Assembly (NCBI GenBank): GCA_030447905.1
Contig: JAUJNZ010000009.1
Location: 28,761 to 92,760, forward strand
DNA length: 64,000 nucleotides
Direction: 5' to 3'
Source of the DNA: Thermoleophilaceae bacterium
Lineage (GTDB): Bacteria; Actinomycetota; Thermoleophilia; Solirubrobacterales; Thermoleophilaceae
Each line of letters starts with the position of its first letter. Positions within the stretch are counted from its first letter, which is position 1. The position numbers were made by a program, and so were the translations under genes. Shown piece after piece: positions 8,941-17,958 of the stretch. The notes under the pieces are model-generated. The model was not told the origin of the DNA, did not search any database, and saw nothing but the letters and a program-made list of their open reading frames with translations.

Positions 8941-9708
8941 GTGAAAGAGCAGGTCTATGTCGATTCGCGCCCGCCGGAGCACTTCGCGAGGTTCCACGAG
9001 CGCGTGCGCCGGGGGCGGCCCGACTGGGCCTATGAGCTCGTGAGGCTGGTGCTCACGCCGTACCTGGCCCTGTTCTTTCGGACGCGGGTGATCGACTCCG
9101 ACAAGGTCCCGACGCGCGGACCGGTCATGATCGCCCCCAACCACTTCTCGTTCCTAGACCACTTCTTCCTCGCCATATACCTGCGGCGCAAGGTTCAGTT
9201 CCTGGCCAAGTCGCAGCTGTTCAAGCCGCCGATGCAGTTCATCTACAGCCACGGCGGGGTCTTCCCGATCCAGCGCGGCCGCCGCGACGAGGAGGCGTTC
9301 GAGAGCGCACACGCGATCCTCGCGCGAGGCGACATCGTCGTCATGTACGCCGAGGGCGGGCGCTCGCGTACGGGCGAGCTCGGCGAGCCCCGGCCGGGCC
9401 TCGGACGGCTCGCGCTCGAGTCGGGCGCGACCGTGGTCCCGACGGCGATCTACGGCTCGGAGCATGCCCGCAACTGGAAGCGGCTGCAATTCCCCAAGGT
9501 GACCGTCCAGTTCGGCGATCCGCTGCGGTTCGAGCCCGTCGAGTCGCCGGAGCGCGAGCAGGCCCAGGAGGCTTCGGAGGTCGTCTTCGAGGAGATCTCG
9601 GGGATGTACGCGGCGCTGCAGAAGGGCGGGCGCCGGCGGGCCGTGCGGGCGGCGCGGGCGGCGCGGCGGGGAGCCGAGGCGGCCGGGCGGCGGCCAGCGA
9701 CGGGGTAG
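8941..9708 (+). CDS. 1-acylglycerol-3-phosphate acyltransferase family protein
   Basis: PlsC-type acyltransferase of phospholipid synthesis. The catalytic HX4D motif is NHFSFLD (about residues 67-73) and the glycerophosphate-binding motif is EGGRSRTG (about 137-144), with VPTAIYGSEH as the fourth block. GTG at 8941 follows the glpK stop without a gap, so the two are almost certainly co-translated: glycerol kinase product feeds acylation. The last 25 residues are Arg/Ala-rich and poorly conserved in the family. Exact acyl acceptor cannot be told from sequence. Confidence 0.85.
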   Translation: MKEQVYVDSRPPEHFARFHERVRRGRPDWAYELVRLVLTPYLALFFRTRVIDSDKVPTRGPVMIAPNHFSFLDHFFLAIYLRRKVQFLAKSQLFKPPMQFIYSHGGVFPIQRGRRDEEAFESAHAILARGDIVVMYAEGGRSRTGELGEPRPGLGRLALESGATVVPTAIYGSEHARNWKRLQFPKVTVQFGDPLRFEPVESPEREQAQEASEVVFEEISGMYAALQKGGRRRAVRAARAARRGAEAAGRRPATG

Positions 9709-9766
9709 AAGGGGAAGAGGCGACCCTCCGGATCCCTGCGGACCTCGGGCCGCGTCTGCAGGGGCG

Positions 9767-9792
9767 GTTATCGCCCGCTGCGGCCGGGGTAC
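9767..9792 (+). promoter_or_regulatory. Possible SigB/SigF-type promoter
   Basis: GTTA at 9767-9770, a 16-base spacer, and GGGTAC at 9787-9792 resemble the actinobacterial stress-sigma consensus GTTT-N14-16-GGGTA. It lies 11 bases before the ATG at 9804, which would leave a very short leader. Weak by itself; supported by similar elements elsewhere in the window. Confidence 0.35.
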
Positions 9793-9803
9793 GGTCTCAC
9801 GGC

Positions 9804-9974
9804 ATGCCCGAGACTCCAGACCACGCCCCTGCTCCCTCCGAGCAGACCGATCCGGCCAACCCCCACTCCGAGGACCTCGACATCGAGGGTCCGAACGAGT
9901 CGGCACCCGGTCACGAGCCCACCGAGCACGGCGACGAGCGGGCGGGCACTCCTCCCTCGGAGTCCGAGCAGTAG
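9804..9974 (+). CDS. Small acidic hypothetical protein (56 aa)
   Basis: ATG 9804 opens a 56-residue frame starting MPETPDHAPAPSEQ and ending PPSESEQ. It is rich in Pro, Glu, Asp and Ser, has no hydrophobic segment and is likely disordered. No family recognised. Its last 22 bases, including the TAG stop, lie in the first copy of a 54-base tandem duplication. A stress-sigma-like promoter precedes it. Low-complexity composition leaves some doubt that it is translated. Confidence 0.5.
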   Translation: MPETPDHAPAPSEQTDPANPHSEDLDIEGPNESAPGHEPTEHGDERAGTPPSESEQ

Positions 9975-10060
9975 CTTTTCGGCGTCGGCGTCGGCGTCGG
10001 CGTCGGTCCCTCGGAGTCCGAGCAGTAGCTTTTCGGCGTCGGCGTCGGCGTCGGCGTCGG
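9953..10060. repeat. 54-bp tandem repeat, two perfect copies
   Basis: Bases 9953-10006 and 10007-10060 are identical. Each unit contains CCGAGCAGTAGC, a CTTTTC stretch and four to five GGCGTC hexamers. The unit copies the 3' end and stop codon of the small acidic gene. The inner hexamer repeats suggest replication slippage as the origin. Confidence 0.9.
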
Positions 10061-10077
10061 AGTCGGCTCGACCGCCG

Positions 10078-10440
10078 CTACCGTCCCGCCGGGTCGTCGG
10101 TCGCGCCTCCGTCGGGGCCCTCGAGCGGAGCGGTCTCATCGGTACGGTCGAGGTTGTCCGCGTCGCCGTAGGCCGCCCCTGAGCGGTCCGACTCGGGCTC
10201 AGGGACGCCCCGGTCGTGGCCGGCCTCGGCGTGCTCGGCTCTCTCGATCAGGTCGGCTTCGGCGAGCTCGAAGCCCTCGGCATAGCCGCCGCCGGCCTCG
10301 GCGAGCGGCCGGGCGGCCGGATCGAGGTCGTCGTCCTCGACGCGGCCGCCGATCTGCGCCGCCTCGGCGGCGGCCGCGTCGGCTTCGGCGTCGACGCGGT
10401 CGCGGTCGGGCTCGGGAACGCGGTCGGGGGTCATCTCCAT
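10078..10440 (-). CDS. Acidic hypothetical protein (120 aa)
   Basis: The protein is strongly acidic, Ala/Asp/Glu-rich, with no membrane segment. A segment near the middle (EGFELAEADLIERAEH) looks like a conserved amphipathic helix seen in small actinobacterial proteins of unknown function; flanks look disordered. ATG at 10440 has an AGGAGAG Shine-Dalgarno and, 44 bases further up, a GGGTAG element (10485-10490) with a weak CTTG -35, resembling stress-sigma promoters. Function unknown. Confidence 0.65.
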   Translation of the reverse strand: MEMTPDRVPEPDRDRVDAEADAAAAEAAQIGGRVEDDDLDPAARPLAEAGGGYAEGFELAEADLIERAEHAEAGHDRGVPEPESDRSGAAYGDADNLDRTDETAPLEGPDGGATDDPAGR

Positions 10441-10512
10441 GTCGGTCTCTCCTGCGTCGTGGCGTTTCTGGGCGTCAGCATGGGCTACCCGTCCGGCCGC
10501 CCGCTCAAGCGG

Positions 10513-12084
10513 CTAGTCCGGCTCGGGAACCAGCGCCTCCTGCACCGGCAGAAATCGCTCGGCATCGGGTCCGACGCCGATGTGGATCTCGTCGCGCTCG
10601 TAGACGTAGTCGATCACCCGCAGCGCCCGCAGACGCTCGAGCACGTAGGCGAAGGCGGAGCCGACGCGCGGGCTTCGGTACTCGCGGGCGATGTCGAAGG
10701 CATAGCCGGTGGCGTGAGGAGAGAAGGGGCGCCCGGCCTCGCCCGCACCGCCAGGAGCGGCCGGGTCGCGCACGGCGTCGGTGACGCGGAGGCCGGCGAC
10801 ACCCGCTACCCGCCTCACCTCCTTGGTGATGAAGAGGAGCGTCGCGACCGCCTCGGGGCGAAGGCCGCGGTAGAGGCTCGGGTGCGAGCGGTCGGAGCCC
10901 GCGGCAAACCGGCCCAGACCGGGATCGAGGGCGAAGCCCAGGCGCTGGGGCTCGTTCGGAAGCGCGAGCAGGTCGCCGGCGTCGTAGGCCTCGCGCAGGG
11001 CGCCGGGATCGGCGAAGGTGTCTGTCTCTTCCGGCGGTCGCAGGACGAGCTCGCCGCTCGGCCACAGGGCGTGGAGGCGCTCGAGGCGGGCGAGCTCCTC
11101 CGGGTCGTCGCGATGAAGCTCCATGATCTGGCGCGCCGCCTCGACGCGGAGAAGGTAGGAGCGTGAGTCGTCGCCGAACCCGGCGAGCAGCCGGTAGGTG
11201 CGCCGGTTCTCCAGCGGGGAGGAGTCGAAGAGCAGGCGGGGATAGCTGATGTCCCGCTCCTCGACGGTCGCGCTCGTGGTGCGCGCCGGCCGCGATGGTG
11301 TGATGTAGGCGTCGATCACATCCCGGAGATTGCCGATCCCCATGTGGTAGGACGCCACGGCGAGGTCCTCCCGGCCGAAGCGTGGCTGCGCGATCCCGAG
11401 GTAGCGCGCGGCGCCGTCGAGGGCCTCGGTCGGGTCGTAGCGCTCGTCGACGTCCCGGCGGCGCCGCGCGAAGCCGGCGACGCGGCGCAGTGCCGCCCGC
11501 CGAGCTCGGGGCGCGCGGGCGCGACGGGCGCGCCCGCGCTCGCGTGCGATCCCGCGGGTGAGCCGCTTCGAGGCCTCGAGGTCGACCGACATCCCGAGCA
11601 GCCCGGTGCCCGTGCCGGGGAGGATCTGGCCTAGTCCGACGGCGCTGTCGGGGTCGTCGCCCGCGACCGCGTCCGGGCGCCCGGCGCTCTCGAGCATGAC
11701 GAGCGCCTCGAGCGTGTCGGGCTCGATCTCGTGGCGGTCGGCGGCGTCCTCGATGCGCGAGCGAAAGCGTGCCGTGCGCGCGGCGCTCGCCGCGGCGCCG
11801 CCGGGGCTGAACGCATAGAGCGGATGGGAGTAGCCGTCGCGGCCGCGCTCGAGGAAGTCGTCGGGGTCGCCGTCCTCGAAGGCGAACGGATCGAAGTCCG
11901 CGACGTCGGCGATGGTCGCCGAGCTCGTGGCTCCGGGGGGCACCTCGATCCCGGGCGGACGGCCCGCGAGCAGGCCGCCGCTCGTCGCGAGCGCGGTGGC
12001 CGCGCCGAGGCCGACGAGGAGGGCGGCCGCCGCGAGCGCGACGCGTCGGCGGATGGGGAGTCGGGCGAGCGCGCGGCGGGCCAT
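10513..12084 (-). CDS. Transglycosylase SLT-like protein with C-terminal M15/DUF5715-like domain
   Basis: N-terminal membrane anchor or signal (about residues 12-35). Residues about 115-270 resemble a lytic transglycosylase: EALVMLESAGRPDAV carries the candidate catalytic Glu, then SAVGLGQILPGTG and later AVASYHMGIGNL. A C-terminal part (about 430-515) has HATGYAFDIAREYRSP and DEIHIGVG, similar to metal-binding DUF5715/peptidase M15-type folds. Together this suggests a secreted or anchored peptidoglycan enzyme with two wall-directed domains. An Arg/Ala-rich stretch near 185-205 looks like an insertion in the SLT part. Domain names rest on motifs only. Confidence 0.7.
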   Translation of the reverse strand: MARRALARLPIRRRVALAAAALLVGLGAATALATSGGLLAGRPPGIEVPPGATSSATIADVADFDPFAFEDGDPDDFLERGRDGYSHPLYAFSPGGAAASAARTARFRSRIEDAADRHEIEPDTLEALVMLESAGRPDAVAGDDPDSAVGLGQILPGTGTGLLGMSVDLEASKRLTRGIARERGRARRARAPRARRAALRRVAGFARRRRDVDERYDPTEALDGAARYLGIAQPRFGREDLAVASYHMGIGNLRDVIDAYITPSRPARTTSATVEERDISYPRLLFDSSPLENRRTYRLLAGFGDDSRSYLLRVEAARQIMELHRDDPEELARLERLHALWPSGELVLRPPEETDTFADPGALREAYDAGDLLALPNEPQRLGFALDPGLGRFAAGSDRSHPSLYRGLRPEAVATLLFITKEVRRVAGVAGLRVTDAVRDPAAPGGAGEAGRPFSPHATGYAFDIAREYRSPRVGSAFAYVLERLRALRVIDYVYERDEIHIGVGPDAERFLPVQEALVPEPD

Positions 12085-12130
12085 GTCGCGCGAGGCTAGG
12101 GACAGGCGGGCGAGGCGCCCACCCGGGGCT

Positions 12131-12649
12131 TCAGTTCGCCATCCCGGTGAACTGGCCGCCCGTCACGTTCAGCACCTGTCCCGTGCACGTAGTTGGACCA
12201 GGGTGAGCACAGGAAGAAGATGCCGCGGCCTCCTCGGTGGTGGCGGGACGCCCGAGCGGGATCAGCATCGCCGCCATGTGAGGAGCGGCGGCTTGCAGGA
12301 CCCGGAAGGGAACGACGTTGTGGATGTCGAGCATGGCCTGGAAATGCTCGTCGCTCAGCTTGTGAAGCGGTCCGTCCCAGGTGTACCGCGTTGTTGACGA
12401 CGATGTCCAGCCGGCCGAAGGCATCGACCGCATGCTCGGCGAGGTCGTCGCAGACCCCGTCTTGGTCAGATCGCCGGCAAAGGAGACCGCGTCTCGGCCG
12501 ATCTCCTGCGAAGCCTCCGCGGCCAGGTCGGCGTCGAGGTCGTTGACGAGCACGCGGGCCCCGTGCTCGGCTAGCAGCTCCGCCGTCGCGCGGCCGATCC
12601 CGCGCGCCGATCCGGTCACGATGGCCGCCTTGCCGTCGAGTACTCCCAA
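12131..12649 (-). pseudogene. Short-chain dehydrogenase remnant
   Basis: Begins as a normal SDR from TTG 12649: KAAIVTGSARGIGRATAELL (TGxxxGIG cofactor loop). Around 12465 the frame shifts; the expected LDIVVNNA reads in another frame. After PHMAAM the sequence jumps to IPLGRPATTEEAA and VLNVTGGQFTGM, which are the SDR C-terminal end. About 100 residues including the YxxxK active site are therefore deleted. No enzyme activity is expected. Confidence 0.8.
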
Positions 12650-12693
12650 TTGGATCTTCCCTTCTCCGAATGGTCTCCTGCCGGCGCGCCATC

Positions 12694-13940
12694 ATGACGA
12701 TTGGCAACGAGCTGCGCCCTTTAGCTGCCGTCGCCGTCGGGCTCCCGCTCGCCGTCGCCCTCGCCGAGGAGGGACACGACGTCGTCTGCGTCGACGTCGA
12801 CGCCCGCAAGGTCGAGGCCCTGCGCGCGGGGCGCTCCTACGTCGACGACGTCGACTCGGCACGCCTCGCCGCGGTCTCTGACCGCCTCGAGGCGACCACC
12901 CGCTACGCCGACCTCGCGCGCGTCGAGGCGATCCTGATCGCCGTCCCCACCCCGCTGACCGAAAACCGCGAGCCCGACCTCACACCGCTCGTCGAGTCGG
13001 CGCGATCGCTCGCCGGGGTCCTGCAGGCCGGCCAGCTCGTCGTGCTCGAGTCGACGACCTATCCCGGCACCACGCGCGAGCGTCTCGTCCCCCTGCTCGA
13101 GGAGTCCGGCCTCGCCGCGGGGTCTGACTTCCACGTCGCCTTCTCCCCCGAGCGCGTCGACCCCGGCCGCACCGACCACACCCTGCGGACCACGCCCAAG
13201 GTCGTCGGCGGGCTCACCGAGGCGTGCCTAGAGCGCGCCGTGGCCCTCTACGAGCTCGTCTGCGACGAGGTGGTGGCGGTGTCTTCCCGAGGCCGCCGAG
13301 CTCTCGAAGCTGCTCGAGAACATCTTCCGCTCGGTCAACATCGCGCTTGTCAACGAGCTCGCCATGCTGTGTGACCGCATGGGCATCGACGTCTGGGAGG
13401 TGGTGGGCGCCGCGGCCACCAAGCCCTACGGCTTCATGCGCTTCGATCCCGGCCCGGGGATGGGCGGCCACTGCCTGCCCGTCGACCCGTTCTATCTGGC
13501 CTGGAAGGCGCGCGAGTACGACACGCCGACCGAGTTCGTCGAGCTCGCCGGCGAGGTAAACCAGCGCATGCCCTACTTCTGCGCCGAAAAGGTCGCCCGC
13601 GCGCTCAACGATCACGCAAAGCCGGTGCGCGGCTCGCGGGTGGCGGTCCTGGGGGTTGCCTACAAGCCGGGCGTCTCTGACCTGCGCGAGTCGCCGGCGC
13701 TCAAGATCATGCGCCTGCTCTCAGAGCGGGGGGCAGAGCTCGTCTACCACGACGACCACGTGGCCGAGCTGCCGAGCTTCGGCCTTCGCCTCTCAGCCGC
13801 TCGAAGAAGCGCTCGAGGGAGCCGACGCGGCGGTGATCGTCACCGCCCACCCCGACCTCGACGTCGAGGCCGTGGTCGAGGGCGCACCGCTCGTCGTCGA
13901 CCTGCGCGGAGTGACGCGGGCGCTCGCGGGTCGCACCTGA
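12694..13940 (+). pseudogene. UDP-glucose/GDP-mannose dehydrogenase family, frameshifted
   Basis: Family motifs are clear but in three frames. Frame one: GLPLAVALAEEGHDVVCVDVD and FSPERVDPGRTDH. After about 13280 the frame changes: ELSKLLENIFRSVNIALVNE, then the catalytic-Cys motif GPGMGGHCLPVDPFYLAWKA. After about 13795 it changes again: PLEEALEGADAAVIVTAHPD to the stop at 13940. The N-terminal GxGYVG nucleotide loop is also damaged. The enzyme would oxidise a nucleotide sugar to a uronate. The shifts sit in short C runs, so sequencing indels are a real alternative to decay. Confidence 0.75.
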
Positions 13941-14197
13941 TGCGGCTCTAGGCCGCGACGACCGAGCCGGTCAGCCGCCGGGCGCCCGCGGCCGGCCGGG
14001 CGAACGCGCCGGGGAGTCTCCGCTGGGGTTCTTCGTGGGCCGCCCGGTCGCCCCGCGTCTGCCTCGGGACGGGGCTGCCGGTGTCGCCCGTAGGTGTTCA
14101 GACGGCGCTGCCGCGAGCACGAACGGGAGGGGACTCCCGAAAGACTAGGAGGGGGGCCTAGTGACAGGGGCGCCGATCTCGGCGATGATCGGCTTTC

Positions 14198-14668
14198 GTG
14201 GCCGGTACGCAGCATGCTCCTCGGCTCGCCGCCTCTTCTGCCGGAGAGAGGCGGGTAGGACCTGGCACGCCGCCGGGGCTGGCGAAGCGTGCCTCGGATG
14301 TTGTGCTGCGGCCTCGCTCGGGTCGCGCCCGCGCCGGCCACGTCCTCTCGGTAGCGGCCACCGTCACCCATCGCGCCGGTGTCCCTACCGCGCTCCTGAT
14401 CCTGGCCATTCTCACGCTCAGCGCCGTAGCCGGCGCACTACCCGCCACCGCCGGGCTGGTCGCGGGCATTCCGCTGGTCGGGCGGGCGGGTGAGTGGGGC
14501 GGCTCCCTCCTGCCTACGGTCGGTACCGCGGTGGGTGTGCTCGTGGCCCTGCGCATCACGGCCATCGCCCTCGCTGCAGTCGCCTGGCTCGTCTTTCCCC
14601 TCGAGCATCGGGAGCTGCTCGCCGAGGTCGGCCGACGCGCTCACGAGGTCGAGGAAGAGAGGCGCTGA
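14198..14668 (+). CDS. Small membrane protein, paralogue of the 38303 gene
   Basis: Residues about 60-135 hold two or three hydrophobic segments (ALLILAILTLSAVAG, then VALRITAIALAAVAWLVF). The end, WLVFPLEHRELLAEVGRRA, closely matches WIVFPPAHRRLLAELAARA in the small protein at 38303-38596, so the two are paralogues of an unnamed family. Start is uncertain: GTG 14198 gives 156 residues, but the first 45 are low-complexity and a later start is possible. No neighbours give a functional hint. Confidence 0.55.
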   Translation: MAGTQHAPRLAASSAGERRVGPGTPPGLAKRASDVVLRPRSGRARAGHVLSVAATVTHRAGVPTALLILAILTLSAVAGALPATAGLVAGIPLVGRAGEWGGSLLPTVGTAVGVLVALRITAIALAAVAWLVFPLEHRELLAEVGRRAHEVEEERR

Positions 14669-15199
14669 GCTAGCCCGCGTTGGACGGCCGCGCAGGCCGA
14701 TCCGATCCTGTAGGCAGTCGCGTGGCACGGCCGTTGGCTTTCGCTGCGGCGCTGACAGCCTCGGCGCACGGCCGGCGTGCCGACCCGGCTCCCGGGTGAA
14801 GCGGTCGGCGCCGATCCACGCCTGACCGTGCCGAGACCTTGGGCGCAGCGGTGGTTCGCGGGGACGCCGCGGCCCCGGAGCGGTTCGATCCGCGCCGTCT
14901 CCACTCCGCCGGAGCCCGCAGCATCCACTGGGTCGGGCGGCGGCTCACAACCCCTCTCCGGCGGGACATTCCGGCCGTGGGTACAAGGGCAGCCGGCGCG
15001 GTCACCTGTTGCGCCGACAGGGAGAGCACGGGGGCGACGCACAAAGCGCCAGGGGACAAGCCAGGTCGGATGAGCCCGGGGCGACCGCGTGCTGTCCCTC
15101 ACGGAGCTTCGGGGCGGCAGGACGGGCAGCCCGCCGGGCGGGGGTGAGGCGTGGACGAGCACCGCGGCCGAAGGATCGTTTTCGCGAGAGCCCTCAGGT
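14669..15199. other. 531-bp stretch without a supported gene
   Basis: Both strands have open frames of 90-130 codons, but they are Arg/Pro/Ser-rich, lack recognisable motifs and look like GC-rich shadow frames. No tRNA, terminator, promoter motif or repeat was recognised. It lies in the decayed 12-18 kb zone and may be eroded sequence. Confidence 0.5.
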
Positions 15200-15481
15200 T
15201 CACGCGTGGTCCTCTCCGGTGGGATCGACCGGGTGTCCGTCCGATTGGTCTTGGTCGTCGGACGCACGGCCACCCTTCTCGGCGACGAGCGCGTCGATCG
15301 CCCCGAGCAGTCCGAGCCACCCGGCGAAGCTGCGAGCGGCGCCGGTGCCGTTCCGGGCGTGGCCGGTGAGGGACTCGCCGGATATGTCGAGCTCGAGGCT
15401 GAGGGAGATGTGGTCGTTGTCCATGACCAGAGGTTCCTCGAGCGACGGCGCCCTGCCATCGAGGCGAACCCCTAACTGCAT
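15200..15481 (-). CDS. Conserved small hypothetical protein (93 aa)
   Basis: The centre reads ISLSLELDISGESLTGHA and then RSFAGWLGLLGAIDAL, a pattern I associate with small actinobacterial proteins of unknown role; the C terminus is acidic and polar. No membrane segment. ATG 15481 overlaps the last 10 bases of the upstream truncated regulator frame (stop 15472-15474), which suggests translational coupling to whatever gene originally lay there. Function unknown. Confidence 0.55.
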   Translation of the reverse strand: MQLGVRLDGRAPSLEEPLVMDNDHISLSLELDISGESLTGHARNGTGAARSFAGWLGLLGAIDALVAEKGGRASDDQDQSDGHPVDPTGEDHA

Positions 15482-17799
15482 CCCCAGACCTCACGGCGCG
15501 CGGGTCGATAGCCGGCCGGGAGGGTGAAGATGCCGGTCGAGAACCTGCACCCGTCTCCCGAGCACTTCACGAGCCCCTTGAGATGGACGACGCCGTAGGG
15601 GTCGACCGCCTCGGTGCCGCGGCCGTCGGCGATCAGCAGCTCGAGCTGGCTGCGCCGCCACCAGAGGGCGCCGTCGCTGCCGGGGTGTGGCTCACCGCGC
15701 CGCCCGAGCGCCTCCCTCGCGCCGTCGCGGTCCCCGCGCTCGAGCAGGGCCCGGCCGAGCCACGCCGCCGCGTAGGCGTTCGCAGAACCCCGCCCGCGCC
15801 CCACAACTCGGCCTTTCTCGATCGCGTTGCGCAATGAGCCCTCGGCCTCGGTGAGCTCACCCCGCTGCAGCAGCGTGAAGCCGCGCCAGAGGTCGACGCC
15901 GAGGATCGCGAACAGCGACCCCGTCCGGTGGGCCTCCACCTGCACGGCGTCCCAGGTAGCTAGCGCCTCGTCGCGGTCGGCGAGGATCAACGGGCCGTTG
16001 GCCACCACCGAGAAGAAACCGGGATCCGCGCGCACGAGCGTCCCGCCGGAGAGCGCCTCGAGCGCGAGCGCGACGCACTCGTCGGCCGACCCGCCGCTGA
16101 CCGTCCAGTCCCAGGCGGCCGTCGCGGTGAGCATCTTCGCGGCCGCGCTGTCGCCGCGGGGCTCGGAGCGGATCCGCTCGAAGCGGGCGTGGACGCCCGT
16201 GGCGTCAGCGCCGAAGTAGGTCGCGATGAGTCCTGGGCCTCGAGGGCGAGCCGCAGATCGCCGAGCTCGGGCGGGAGCTCGGCCGCGGCCCGGCGGGCCA
16301 CCGCAACGGCCTCATCCGGGGGTCGGGTGAGGGTCAGGGCCTGGGTCAGCGCGGCTCCGGCGAGGCCGCGAGCGCGCGGGTCGGTCTGCGCCTCGTAGGC
16401 GTCGCGCAGGCGCTCTGCGGCCGCGGGGGCGCTGGCCATCGCCTCGGCGAGCCCGAGCTCGAGCTCGACCTCGGCGCTTCGGTCCGCGGTCGGCGGCTCG
16501 TCGAGGGCGCGGCGCAGATACGTGCCGGCGCTCTCGGCGCCGCCGGCCTTGAGCGCCTCGTCGGCCGCGGCCCGCAGCGTCTCGACGACCTCCGGGCGCC
16601 CCTCCGGCGGCGCGAGCAGCAGGTGGGCCGCCACTCGCCGGGAGGAGGCGCCGGCCTCGATCAGCAGTCGGGCCGCCCGCGGGTGGGCGACCTCGAGCTC
16701 CCCGGGCGGAAGATCGCGGTAGACGGCCTCGCGGACGAGCGGGTGCACGAAGCCGAGCGGCGGATCGGGCCGGATGATCTCGGCCTGGGAGAGCGCCCGG
16801 GTGGCACCGGCCGCCCGCTCGAGGGGAAGGTCCGCCAGGGCGCCCACCTCGGACATGGTCGCCCCGTCGCCCAGGACCGCCACCGCGCGGGCCACGGCTC
16901 CCGCCTCGGGTGAGAGGCGCGCGAGCCTCAGCAGCACGGCGCGCCCGGCCGCCCGCGGACCGAGCTCCTTGACCACCGACACGTTCGCTGCGTCCGGGCG
17001 CGCACCCTCCGCGCGCACCGCCTTGAGCAGCTCGTGCAGGAGGAGGGGGTTTCCGCCGGTGGTCCGATGACACGCGGGGCAGAAGAGGTCCTCGGCGTCG
17101 GGCCCGAGCCGCCCCCGAACGAGCTCGCGGGCGGCTGGGAGGCTCAGCCTTCGGGGGGCGACCGAGGTGGTCAACGGGTCGGCGGCGATCTCGGCGAGCA
17201 GGGCGGCGTCGGCCCCCGGCTCGGCGGGTCGCAGGGTGACGAGCGCGAGGGCGGGAAGCCCCTCGAGCCGCCGGAGCAGATAGGCGACGAACCGAAGCGA
17301 CGGCCGGTCGCACCAGTGCAGGTCGTCGATCGCCAGGAGGAGGGGCCTCTGGGCGGTCAGGTTGACCGACAGCCAATAGAGGCCGTGGAGTGCCGCGAAG
17401 GATGCATCGCCGCCCTCGGAGGGCCCGGCGGTATCGCGCGGCGGTGCGAACACGGGCTCCGCCGGAGCGGCCGCCCCCGAGAGCAGGTTTGCGTGGGCCT
17501 CGGGGTCGATCAGCACGGGCTCGAAGAGCTGGCGCACGACGCCGAAGGGAAACTCGCGCTCGAGCTCGCTTCCGCGCGCGGCGAGCACCTGGAAGCCCTC
17601 CTCCTCCGCGCAGCGGCGACCCTCGGCCAGCAGCCGGGTCTTGCCGATCCCGGCCGGCCCCTCGATCAGGCCGATGTGTCCCTCGCCGTCCCGAGCGCCC
17701 GTGACGAGCCCCGCCAGGCTCGCGAGCCTCGTGACCCCGCTCGAGCAGCGACGCGTCGTCCCGACGGCTGGAAGACGCAGCCGAAAGCGCGCTCGACAT
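15472..17799 (-). pseudogene. LuxR/MalT-type AAA ATPase regulator, frameshifted and truncated
   Basis: From ATG 17799 the typical N terminus DDASLLERG appears, then the frame shifts near 17730. The main body has the P-loop GPAGIGKTRLL, the Walker B-like LLLAIDDLHWCD and long alpha-helical repeats of large LuxR-family ATPase regulators. A second shift occurs near 16215. The helical repeats stop near 15610 without the C-terminal LuxR helix-turn-helix; the frame instead runs into VVHLKGLVKC and IFTLPAGYRPARRE, which resembles the end of phage tail/collagen-like proteins. Regulation by this gene is unlikely as it stands. Confidence 0.75.
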
Positions 17800-17958
17800 C
17801 GCGACGATGATACGACCCGGGCACGCGCGCCGGCCCCGCATAGAGTGTGGGCGTGGCCGCCACAAATTCCTTTCCGGCTCTCGCCCCCGCGGCGCTCCCA
17901 AGTCAGGGCCAAGCGCCGCCGGTGAGTACGCGTCCCTAGGACGGCCACGGCGACACCT

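Noticed and set aside
9768..10139. Minus-strand frame with repeated DADADADAEK pattern
   Set aside because: It is the antisense reading of the 54-bp tandem repeat and the acidic gene; no start signal or family supports it.
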